DNA of 8,656 nt, taken from NCBI GenBank assembly GCA_022798035.1, contig JAAWLS010000080.1:1-8656 (forward strand), written 5' to 3'. The stretch is from Lachnospiraceae bacterium. Its GTDB lineage: Bacteria; Bacillota; Clostridia; Lachnospirales; Lachnospiraceae. Of this stretch, positions 1-6,120 are shown one piece after another. Position 1 is the first letter of the stretch, and every line of letters begins with the position of its first letter. The position numbers were made by a program, and so were the translations under genes. Below the pieces are notes generated by a model. It was not told the origin of the DNA and made no database searches. It was given only the letters and a program-made list of their open reading frames with translations.

Positions 1-81
1 CTGAATGGGTAAGAAACAGTTCAGCGTACGCCATTCGCAAAGACAGCTTCTTCGCCTATCTAATGCAACATGGCTGAATGG
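1..81. repeat. Short unit of a structured tandem repeat, cut by the window edge
   Basis: A 73-bp unit. Bases 1-50 match 74-123 with a single mismatch (46 versus 119), and bases 51-78 match 214-241 exactly. The unit is therefore the long neighbour minus its internal 90 bp (124-213). Because position 1 already starts with the CTGAATGGG junction seen at 74, where it follows the end of a preceding unit, the array very likely continues to the left of the window. It contains the palindrome GCGTACGC (24-31). No coding function is seen; the open frame over this region has no ribosome binding site and no protein-like composition. Confidence 0.8.
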
Positions 82-252
82 GTAAGAAACAGTTCAGCGT
101 ACGCCATTCGCAAAGACACCTTCGGTGTTTTTACGCTGCTTTGCAGCTAACTTTGCTCATAAGATGGCGTTCCCCACATGTTGCATCATATATGCTCATT
201 CATGCAAGCATGATTCGCCTATCTAATGCAACATGGCTGAACTGTTTGTTAC
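82..252. repeat. Long unit of the structured repeat, MITE-like, with terminal inverted repeats
   Basis: The unit is bounded by inverted 16-mers: GTAAGAAACAGTTCAG at 82-97 and CTGAACTGTTTGTTAC at 237-252, with one mismatch. The inside is dense in paired segments: 101-107 with 164-170, 110-115 with 151-156, a local hairpin 116-128 (ACACC/GGTGT, followed by five T), a local hairpin 135-147 (GCTGC/GCAGC), 177-186 with 226-235 (CATGTTGCAT/ATGCAACATG), and 200-213. Such a nested fold with terminal inverted repeats is typical of small non-autonomous dispersed elements or of structured RNA. I see no transposase and no clear target-site duplication. The family is not recognised. Confidence 0.7.
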
Positions 253-328
253 ATATTAATAAAAATTAAAAGGAAAACGAATAAATTTGCTCAAAATAGC
301 AAAAAATAAAATTTTCCTAAAATTTCTA
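253..328. other. AT-rich spacer upstream of the glnN promoter
   Basis: This very AT-rich stretch has no gene. It contains a nested imperfect dyad: AGGAAAA at 271-277 pairs with TTTTCCT at 312-318, and inside it TTTGCT at 286-291 pairs with AGCAAA at 298-303. In sequence this AT-rich the dyad may be chance. It could also be an operator or an upstream promoter element. Nothing else is visible. Confidence 0.3.
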
Positions 329-357
329 TTGCTTTTTTCTAAAAAGTAGAGTATCGT
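329..357 (+). promoter_or_regulatory. Candidate sigma-A promoter of glnN
   Basis: TTGCTT at 329-334 and TATCGT at 352-357 are separated by exactly 17 bp, in AT-rich surroundings. Both hexamers are imperfect, so the call rests mainly on spacing and position. Transcription would start near 364, giving a leader of about 160 nt that contains the terminator at 387-421. A short dyad (CTTTTT 332-337, AAAAAG 341-346) lies in the spacer. Confidence 0.35.
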
Positions 358-386
358 ATTACCAGACAGAAAACAGGCGATAGAAC

Positions 387-421
387 AAGGGTGTTCCAAG
401 AGGATTGGAATGCCCTTTTTT
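387..421 (+). terminator. Intrinsic terminator in the glnN leader (candidate attenuator)
   Basis: A 12-bp stem (387-398 with 406-417, including two G-U pairs) with a 7-nt loop is followed by a T run at 416-421. It lies between the candidate promoter and the glnN start, about 105 nt before the ATG, so it could end transcription before the gene. A competing small hairpin, GAAC 383-386 with GTTC 393-396, would sequester part of the 5' arm. If no promoter exists upstream of it in vivo, it would instead be the terminator of whatever gene lies to the left. Confidence 0.7.
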
Positions 422-525
422 ATCGCAGGCCTGTATAAAGAAATAGCTGCAGGCGCAGTATGCAGGTCCGCAGCGAGCAGGGAGAAAATCTTCCTTACTC
501 GATTTTTAGAAAGGATGAAAAGAGT

Positions 526-2643
526 ATGAGTGAATATTTCAATGTGGCAGAAATTTTTGGGGAAAACGTATTCAACGATGCAGTGATGCAGGAACGGCTG
601 CCCAAGAAAGTTTATAAGAAATTAAAAGAAGTGATTATTGGTGAAGGACAGGAGTTGGACCTTGAGACAGCAGATGTGGTAGCTCATGAGATGAAAGAAT
701 GGGCCATTGAAAAGGGAGCGACCCATTACACCCACTGGTTCCAGCCTCTGACTGGTGTAACGGCTGAGAAGCACGATTCCTTTATCACAGCGCCTATGTC
801 AAATGGAAAGGTGCTGATGAGCTTTTCCGGAAAAGAACTGATTAAAGGAGAACCAGATGCTTCTTCTTTTCCATCCGGAGGGCTGCGGGCAACCTTTGAG
901 GCGAGAGGTTATACGGCTTGGGACTGTACCTCTCCTGCATTTGTGAGACAGGACGCTGCCGGAGCTACTCTCTGTATTCCAACGGCATTCTGTTCCTATA
1001 CTGGAGAAGCTCTTGACCAGAAGACCCCGCTGCTTCGTTCTATGGAGGCAATCAACACACAGTCTTTGCGGCTGCTGAGATTGTTTGGAAATACCACTTC
1101 CCAGAAGGTGACACCTTCTGTAGGGCCAGAGCAGGAGTACTTCCTGGTGGACAGAGAGAAATATTTAAAGAGAAAAGATTTGATTTTTACAGGACGCACT
1201 TTATTTGGAGCAATGCCCCCCAAAGGACAGGAGATGGAGGACCATTACTTTGGAGCCATCCAGGAGCGGATTGCAGCCTACATGAAGGATGTCAACAAGG
1301 AATTGTGGAAGTTGGGCGTCAGCGCTAAAACACAGCACAATGAAGTTGCTCCGGCTCAGCATGAACTGGCGCCCATTTATGCGGAGGCCAACATTGCAGT
1401 GGACCACAACCAGCTGGTAATGGAAACACTGAAAAAGGTAGCAGGCCGTCATGGCATGATGTGTCTGCTGCATGAGAAACCTTTTGCTGGCGTGAACGGT
1501 TCCGGAAAGCACAATAACTGGTCTCTCACCACCGATGACGGAATCAACCTTTTAGACCCAGGCAAGACACCACACGACAACATCCAGTTTTTGCTGGTAT
1601 TGACTTGTATTTTAAAGGCTGTTCACATCCATGCAGATTTGCTGCGGGAGTCCGCAGCAGACGCCGGAAACGACCATAGACTGGGAGCCAACGAGGCGCC
1701 GCCGGCTATTATTTCTATTTTTCTGGGAGAACAGCTTCAGGACGTGCTGACACAGTTAATCAGCACCGGAGAGGCAACCCGAAGCCTGAAAGGCGAGGTG
1801 CTTCAGACAGGCGTAAAATCTCTGCCTGACTTTATGAAAGATGCAACGGACAGAAACCGTACTTCACCTTTTGCATTTACAGGAAATAAGTTTGAGTTCC
1901 GTATGGTGGGCTCCAACGATTCCATTGCAGCGCCAAACGTTGTGTTGAACACCATTGTGGCAGAAGCATTTTCCGATGTCTGCGATGTTTTGGAGAAAAC
2001 AGATGACTTTGAGCGTGCCGTGCATGATTTGATTAAAGAGCAGGCCACTGCACATCAGGATATTGTATTCAATGGAAACGGCTATTCTCCGGAATGGGTG
2101 GAAGAGGCAGAGAGAAGAGGACTTCCCAATATCACAAATATGGTAGATGCGGTTCCGGCCTTGACGACAGAGAAGGCAATTGCTCTCTTCGAGAAATTTA
2201 ATGTGTTTACGCGAACAGAGCTGGAGTCCAGAGGGGAAATCCACTATGAGAACTATGCGAAGGCAATCAATATAGAAGCAAGGGCTATGATTGATATGGC
2301 AGGAAAGCAGATTATTCCTGCAGTCATTAAATATACGACGTCTCTTGCAAATTCCATCAATGCTGTAAAATCGGCCTGTGATGCGGACGTCAGCGTTCAA
2401 ACAGAGCTTTTGAAAGAAGTATCTGCTCTTTTGGCTAAAGCGAAAGCTGCTCTGAAAAAATTGACAGAGGTCACAGAAAAAGCTTCTGCTATGGTGGAAG
2501 GCAGAGGGCAGGCGGTATGTTATCGTGATGAGGTAAAAGCTGTTATGGATGAGCTGCGTACACCGGTGGATAAGTTGGAAATGATTGTAGATAAGGAAAT
2601 GTGGCCGATGCCATCTTATGGTGATTTGATTTTTGAAGTATAA
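526..2643 (+). CDS. glnN: Type III glutamine synthetase (GSIII)
   Basis: This cytoplasmic enzyme makes glutamine from glutamate, ammonium and ATP. The 705-residue product has the length of the large GSIII family (about 700 or more) rather than the roughly 440-470 of GSI. The N-terminal GSIII-type region includes the [11 protein letters not shown] and [10 protein letters not shown] segments (residues 6-34). Catalytic-domain motifs are [10 protein letters not shown] (200-209), [10 protein letters not shown] (271-280) and the [10 protein letters not shown] nucleotide and glutamate site (324-333). A helical C-terminal part with heptad-like stretches follows to the end. I chose the ATG at 526 (MSEYFNV), preceded by AAGGA at 511-515, over the upstream in-frame ATG at 460, which has only a weak site and would add 22 residues unlike the family. 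The leader carries a terminator. The family assignment is firm. Confidence 0.95.
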   Translation: MSEYFNVAEIFGENVFNDAVMQERLPKKVYKKLKEVIIGEGQELDLETADVVAHEMKEWAIEKGATHYTHWFQPLTGVTAEKHDSFITAPMSNGKVLMSFSGKELIKGEPDASSFPSGGLRATFEARGYTAWDCTSPAFVRQDAAGATLCIPTAFCSYTGEALDQKTPLLRSMEAINTQSLRLLRLFGNTTSQKVTPSVGPEQEYFLVDREKYLKRKDLIFTGRTLFGAMPPKGQEMEDHYFGAIQERIAAYMKDVNKELWKLGVSAKTQHNEVAPAQHELAPIYAEANIAVDHNQLVMETLKKVAGRHGMMCLLHEKPFAGVNGSGKHNNWSLTTDDGINLLDPGKTPHDNIQFLLVLTCILKAVHIHADLLRESAADAGNDHRLGANEAPPAIISIFLGEQLQDVLTQLISTGEATRSLKGEVLQTGVKSLPDFMKDATDRNRTSPFAFTGNKFEFRMVGSNDSIAAPNVVLNTIVAEAFSDVCDVLEKTDDFERAVHDLIKEQATAHQDIVFNGNGYSPEWVEEAERRGLPNITNMVDAVPALTTEKAIALFEKFNVFTRTELESRGEIHYENYAKAINIEARAMIDMAGKQIIPAVIKYTTSLANSINAVKSACDADVSVQTELLKEVSALLAKAKAALKKLTEVTEKASAMVEGRGQAVCYRDEVKAVMDELRTPVDKLEMIVDKEMWPMPSYGDLIFEV

Positions 2644-2666
2644 AATACGCAAAGATAATGAGCTGT

Positions 2667-2719
2667 GCATTCTCCCTGAAATGGGAGGATGCCAAGCAGT
2701 TTAAACCGCCTGGCATTTA
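2667..2719 (+). terminator. Two overlapping hairpins after glnN, possible weak terminator
   Basis: The first hairpin pairs 2667-2676 with 2683-2692 (10 bp, one G-U, 6-nt loop) and has no T run behind it. The second, 2689-2716, is a 28-nt near-palindrome starting ATGCCA and ending TGGCAT, followed by TTTATTAT. The two share 2689-2692, so they compete. The second has two A-C mismatches on the plus strand that become G-U pairs on the minus strand, so it folds better in a minus-strand transcript. Position suggests the end of the glnN transcript, but the poor U-tract leaves this uncertain. Confidence 0.45.
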
Positions 2720-2765
2720 TTATGAAAAAGTTTATTCAAATAGTAATATAATTAATTACTTGAAA

Positions 2766-2793
2766 TTGTCATTTGTTATGTTTTTATTATATG
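2766..2793 (+). promoter_or_regulatory. Candidate promoter for the amt-PII gene
   Basis: TTGTCA at 2766-2771 and TATATG at 2788-2793 are 16 bp apart. An alternative pair is TTGAAA at 2760-2765 with TATTAT at 2785-2790 at 19 bp. The AT-rich block 2720-2860 is the natural place for the promoter of the next gene. A start near 2800 would give a leader of about 275 nt. A weaker alternative further down is TTGGAT 2937-2942 with TGATAT 2961-2966 (18 bp). Confidence 0.25.
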
Positions 2794-2862
2794 CAGAAGA
2801 AATGAAATTTTCGTGTTGCTAAAATGAAACTTTTTTGAACCAAAAATGAATAATCTGTAAAC

Positions 2863-2923
2863 AAAACGGTACTTTTGTCGAGCCACAACGCTGTGGAAGA
2901 GGAAAAAAGTGCCGTTTTCTTTT
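2863..2923 (+). terminator. Long terminator-like hairpin, distal part of the amt-PII leader
   Basis: A 14-bp stem pairs 2863-2876 with 2905-2918 with one G-U. It encloses a second small hairpin (CCACA 2883-2887 with TGTGG 2892-2896) and runs into TTTTCTTTT (2915-2923). It reads as an intrinsic terminator, although the branched loop is unusual. It lies about 155 nt before the amt ATG and upstream of a second terminator, so it could be a first attenuation point or a terminator of readthrough from glnN. Confidence 0.55.
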
Positions 2924-2970
2924 ATAGGAAATTCCTTTGGATTTCTTAGTAAGAGAACAATGATATCGCA

Positions 2971-3027
2971 CTGCGGCGGAAGGGAATGATGCCGCAGAAG
3001 CGACCCGCCGCAGGTGAAGAATCCTGC
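2971..3027 (+). promoter_or_regulatory. Alternative base-pairing region upstream of the amt terminator
   Basis: CTGCGGC at 2971-2977 can pair perfectly with GCCGCAG at 2991-2997 (7 bp). The same 5' arm extended to CTGCGGCGG (2971-2979) can instead pair perfectly with CCGCCGCAG at 3005-3013 (9 bp). A third option pairs GCAGG 3010-3014 with CCTGC 3023-3027, which would block the 5' arm of the terminator at 3017-3044. These exclusive structures are the signature expected of a leader switch. The ligand or factor is unknown, and I do not recognise a named riboswitch class. Confidence 0.4.
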
Positions 3028-3044
3028 AGGACAGGATTCTTTTT
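3017..3044 (+). terminator. Intrinsic terminator immediately upstream of the amt-PII gene (candidate attenuator)
   Basis: A perfect 10-bp stem (3017-3026 with 3032-3041) with a 5-nt loop CAGGA ends in a T run at 3040-3044. It sits 20 nt before the AGGAGG site (3064-3069) of amt. No promoter is evident between the T run and the start codon, so transcription of amt must read through this structure. This strongly suggests regulated termination. Confidence 0.75.
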
Positions 3045-3076
3045 CCTATAAAAAATACATCATAGGAGGAAATATT

Positions 3077-4822
3077 ATGACAGAAGAAATGATGGTAGGT
3101 TTTGTGAGTGAACATACCTTTGGAATCTGGTTTCTGATTGGCGCTGCTCTGGTGTTTTGGATGCAGGCAGGATTTGCCATGGTGGAGGCAGGATTTACCA
3201 GGGCGAAAAACAGTGGAAACATTCTGATGAAAAATCTTATGGATTTTTGTATTGGGACCGTTATGTTTATCTTGATTGGCTTTTCCCTGCTGTTGGGAGA
3301 AGATTTGATGGGATTGATTGGAAAACCAGGATTTGATATTTTTACATCTTATCAGGATTTTGATTTTTCTAATTTTGTGTTTAACCTGGTATTTTGCGCT
3401 ACCACAGCTACCATTGTGTCTGGCGCTATGGCGGAGAGGACGAAATTTTTGTCCTACTGTGTCTATTCCGCGGTGATTTCTGCATTGATTTACCCCATTG
3501 AAGCCCATTGGATTTGGGGTGGAGGATGGCTGGCGAAGATGGGATTTCATGATTTTGCAGGTTCCTGTGCAATTCATATGGTCGGAGGGATTTCTGCATT
3601 GATTGGCGCAAAAATTCTTGGTCCCCGTATTGGGAAATTTACAAGGGATGAGAAAGGAAAAGTGACGAAGATAAATGCATTTCCAGGACACAATCTTCCC
3701 CTGGGATGTCTGGGATGTTTTATCCTTTGGTTTGGATGGTATGGGTTTAACGGAGCGGCGGCTGCCAGCATTCCCCAACTTGGCTCTATTTTTTTAACAA
3801 CTACCATTGCTCCTGCAGTGGCAACCGTAGTGTGTATGATATTTACCTGGGCAAAATATGGCAAACCAGATGTATCCATGTGTCTGAATGCCTCTCTTGC
3901 AGGTCTGGTGGGAATCACGGCGCCTTGTGATGTCACAGATGCTTTTGGAGCAATTATAGTGGGGATTGTTTCAGGATTCTTGGTTGTATTTGGCGTTTGG
4001 CTTTTGGATTACAAACTTCATATTGACGACCCAGTGGGCGCAGTTGCCGTTCATTGTCTTAATGGAATTTGGGGTACCATAGCCGTTGGCTTATTCGCGA
4101 CTTCATCCGCTCCTGGAAATGATATAGACGGGTTGTTTTACGGAGGAGGATTTCACCAATTAGGATTGCAGCTGTTGGGAGTTTTGGCAGTGGCAGCGTG
4201 GACTGTTGTGACAATCACCATCACATTTTTGGCGATTCAGGCATGGATGGGACTGCGGGTGACAGAGGAAGAGGAAATCGTAGGTTTAGACGCTATGGAA
4301 CATGGAATTGCCTCTGCCTATTCTGGTTTCAGTATTATGGATGTTTCCAATACCATGACTATGGACGTCAACGAAAATACGGATTTGGGAACTTCTAATT
4401 ATCAGGAAGCTACCCAGGCTCAGAGAGACGCAGCGGTGAAAGTGGCTGCTGCACCAGGAGAAATCAGCGGCATGTACAAAGTTGTCATTGTGGCAAAACT
4501 GTCTCGGTATGACAAGCTGCGTAAAGCCATGAATGACCTTGGAGTTACAGGTATGACGGTGACTCAGGTGATGGGCTGCGGTGTTCAGCGGGGAGCTGGA
4601 GAGAAATACCGCGGTGTGGAAATGGATGCAACGTTGCTGCCCAAGGTGAAATTGGAAATCATTGTAGGCAATATTCCGCTGGAGCAGGTAATCGAGGCGG
4701 CAAAACGGACGCTCTATACCGGGCATATCGGAGATGGCAAAATATTTGTATACAACGTGGCAAAAGTGGTAAAAATCCGTACCGGCGAGGAAGATATGGC
4801 GGCTTTGCTGGATGTGGAATAG
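3077..4822 (+). CDS. amt: Ammonium transporter fused to a C-terminal PII (GlnK-like) signalling domain
   Basis: This membrane ammonium channel carries its own regulator. Residues 10-395 form the Amt/Rh domain, with about 11 predicted helices. The conserved WYGFNGAA is at 221-228, and the twin pore histidines are H167 (in DFAGSCAIH) and H326 (in GAVAVH). The segment EEEEIVGLDAMEHG (397-410) is the usual Amt cytoplasmic tail. After a polar linker (about 420-463), residues 465-575 are a complete PII domain: T-loop with Q504 and YRGVEM (Y511), LPKVK (K523) for 2-oxoglutarate, and TGHIGDGKIFV (548-558) with IRTGEE (567-572) for ATP/ADP. The product has 581 residues, against about 400-450 for an Amt alone. 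The start at 3077 has AGGAGG at 3064-3069; the in-frame GTG at 3014 lies in the leader terminator region and is rejected. The T-loop should plug the pore, as GlnK does to AmtB (inference). Confidence 0.93.
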   Translation: MTEEMMVGFVSEHTFGIWFLIGAALVFWMQAGFAMVEAGFTRAKNSGNILMKNLMDFCIGTVMFILIGFSLLLGEDLMGLIGKPGFDIFTSYQDFDFSNFVFNLVFCATTATIVSGAMAERTKFLSYCVYSAVISALIYPIEAHWIWGGGWLAKMGFHDFAGSCAIHMVGGISALIGAKILGPRIGKFTRDEKGKVTKINAFPGHNLPLGCLGCFILWFGWYGFNGAAAASIPQLGSIFLTTTIAPAVATVVCMIFTWAKYGKPDVSMCLNASLAGLVGITAPCDVTDAFGAIIVGIVSGFLVVFGVWLLDYKLHIDDPVGAVAVHCLNGIWGTIAVGLFATSSAPGNDIDGLFYGGGFHQLGLQLLGVLAVAAWTVVTITITFLAIQAWMGLRVTEEEEIVGLDAMEHGIASAYSGFSIMDVSNTMTMDVNENTDLGTSNYQEATQAQRDAAVKVAAAPGEISGMYKVVIVAKLSRYDKLRKAMNDLGVTGMTVTQVMGCGVQRGAGEKYRGVEMDATLLPKVKLEIIVGNIPLEQVIEAAKRTLYTGHIGDGKIFVYNVAKVVKIRTGEEDMAALLDVE

Positions 4823-4860
4823 AGCAGTTAAGAGGTATTCTCTGTTTTTGGAAAAATAAG

Positions 4861-4918
4861 TAGATTTTTTTGTACAAAACGATTATAATGTATAAAAAGA
4901 GAAATAGAATATAGGAGG
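4861..4918 (+). promoter_or_regulatory. Candidate promoter and ribosome binding site of the receiver-like gene
   Basis: A perfect TATAAT lies at 4884-4889, but the hexamer 17 bp upstream (4861-4866, TAGATT) is a poor -35. A strong AGGAGG (4913-4918) sits 5 nt before the ATG at 4924. Between amt and this point there is only a weak 4-bp hairpin (4831-4843) followed by five T, so the gene may also be reached by readthrough from amt. Confidence 0.4.
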
Positions 4919-4923
4919 CGGAA

Positions 4924-5994
4924 ATGGAGAATAACTTACTGTTTATCAACCAGAATCAAGATATTATTCAAGAATTTCTGAATGCTATGAAAATAAAAGA
5001 GGGCCCTTTGGAAATTGATACGGCCGACAGCGGACTGGAGGCAGCGTTTCTCCTGAAAAAGAAACGATACAAGGTAGTGGTTACAGGTTTGGATTTGCCC
5101 ACTTACGACGGGACAAAAATCATAGAATATCTGAACCAGAATTATCCGCAGACCATATGTATTGTATATACCTGGAGGCTGGAACTGGCACATTTAAAGC
5201 TATTGATTAATGAGCGCAAAGTGTTCCGCATTTTTCAGAGGCCTACGGACTATGGACAGATTTATGAGGCCGTCATGGATGGATTTGTCAAATATGACAA
5301 GAAAGAAGCCGATGCCATGGACAGGCGCGATTTGGAGCGGGAGTTGAGGAAAGGGGCTCTGATGCTGTCAGAACTGAGACATGTGGCACAGGAAAGACCC
5401 TGGGAGAGAGAAGAATTGGAAAAATTCCTGCACGCTCTGCTGAATGTATTTGTACATGACATCAAATCAGAGCCCCCTGGAAAAGAGAAGTGGCAGTTGA
5501 TTCGATATGAGAGAAAAGTACTGTTCTGGTTGTTAGACCAGAGTGAGAAACCGGTCAATGATTTGGACGAAATGAAACGTGAAATTTACAAATATTTTTC
5601 TCATCCGGAGAATCAGCAGTTTGTGGATATCACCATAAACAAAAATCCAGGAGTATTGAGTCAGGATTTTTGTACCAATCTCTATTTTATCATCTGGCTG
5701 CTCCTCACAAGATTTGTTATGGTGTCCTCCATTTATAACGTGAAAGTGGTTTTTATTCCTGTGAATGAAGACCGTTTCCGGGTAAGGGTGGAAGGAGTAT
5801 TTCCAGAGGGCGTCTGGAGCGCCGGCCATGAAAATCTGACGGCTCGCGCGATTACAGGAGTTACCCAGACGATACTGGAATGTTTCGCAGACCGTTTTAC
5901 TCAGAGCATCAGTGATGAAAAAATACTTTGCTATCTGGAGCTGGAGAGCAGAAAAAAGGCAAAACAGATGGCGGAGCTGGTTGAACAAATCTAA
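4924..5994 (+). CDS. Pseudo-receiver protein with a degenerate histidine-kinase-like C-terminal region
   Basis: This is a soluble 356-residue protein that I do not recognise as a named family. Residues 4-121 match the receiver-domain pattern, but the phosphorylation site is gone. The acidic pair is replaced by INQNQ (8-12), the acceptor position four residues before P59 is G55, and the usual KP lysine is R106. T83 is kept and D57 is offset. Residues 125-167 are a charged, probably coiled helix. Residues 168-205 contain FVHDIKSEP, similar to the HDIKTP H-box of kinases (H178). Residues 230-342 resemble an ATPase-type fold of the Spo0B/ChpT kind, with no N or G boxes (inference). No DNA-binding or ANTAR domain and no membrane segment are visible. 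It starts 101 nt after amt-PII, so a role in nitrogen signalling is plausible but unproven. Confidence 0.85.
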   Translation: MENNLLFINQNQDIIQEFLNAMKIKEGPLEIDTADSGLEAAFLLKKKRYKVVVTGLDLPTYDGTKIIEYLNQNYPQTICIVYTWRLELAHLKLLINERKVFRIFQRPTDYGQIYEAVMDGFVKYDKKEADAMDRRDLERELRKGALMLSELRHVAQERPWEREELEKFLHALLNVFVHDIKSEPPGKEKWQLIRYERKVLFWLLDQSEKPVNDLDEMKREIYKYFSHPENQQFVDITINKNPGVLSQDFCTNLYFIIWLLLTRFVMVSSIYNVKVVFIPVNEDRFRVRVEGVFPEGVWSAGHENLTARAITGVTQTILECFADRFTQSISDEKILCYLELESRKKAKQMAELVEQI

Positions 5995-6004
5995 AAAAAT
6001 GAAA

Positions 6005-6100
6005 AGGAGCTGCTGTAAAATAGCAGATTCCTGCAAGACAGGCTGTATATACTTGCTGTAACCGTATCTTGTAGAATCATGCATTTTTACAGCAGCTCCT
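6005..6100 (-). terminator. Large inverted repeat between convergent genes; probable minus-strand terminator
   Basis: Sixteen bases match perfectly in inverted order (6005-6020 with 6085-6100). The 64 bases between them pair further: 6023-6029 and 6031-6038 with 6067-6078 and 6080-6082, leaving only small bulges, and GTATATAC (6045-6052) is at the tip. Read on the minus strand the stem is followed by TTTCATTTTTTT, so it can end the penicillin-binding protein transcript. On the plus strand there is no T run behind it. It is longer than an ordinary terminator and may be a palindromic insertion that has been reused. Confidence 0.6.
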
Positions 6101-6120
6101 CTGCCTGTGCTGAAAATTAT

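Noticed and set aside
1..252. CRISPR array
   Set aside because: The repeats are of unequal spacing, the spacers are themselves repeated, and there are no cas genes.
78..269. Open frame of 63 codons over the repeat array
   Set aside because: It lies wholly in the structured repeat, has no ribosome binding site, and its composition follows the repeat rather than a protein family.
460..525. Upstream in-frame ATG that would lengthen GlnN by 22 residues
   Set aside because: It has a weak ribosome site, and the added residues do not resemble the GSIII N-terminus; the ATG at 526 has AAGGA upstream and starts at the conserved region.
515..529. Four-codon mini-frame (ATG AAA AGA GTA TGA) overlapping the glnN start as ATGA
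   Set aside because: It is too short to be informative, its start is almost on top of the Shine-Dalgarno sequence, and it is likely chance.
1864..2670. Minus-strand open frame of 268 codons opposite glnN
   Set aside because: It is a shadow of the GSIII coding sequence, with Cys/His/Ser-rich low-quality composition.
2971..3044. Cobalamin-riboswitch-like pieces (AAGGGAAT, GACCCGCCGC, GGTGAAGAATCC)
   Set aside because: The pieces are in the wrong order for the known consensus, the upstream arms are missing, and the downstream gene is an ammonium transporter.
2819..3936. Long minus-strand open frames opposite the amt leader and gene (319 and 120 codons)
   Set aside because: They have no ribosome site and no protein-like motifs, and they lie antisense to the clearly coding Amt frame.
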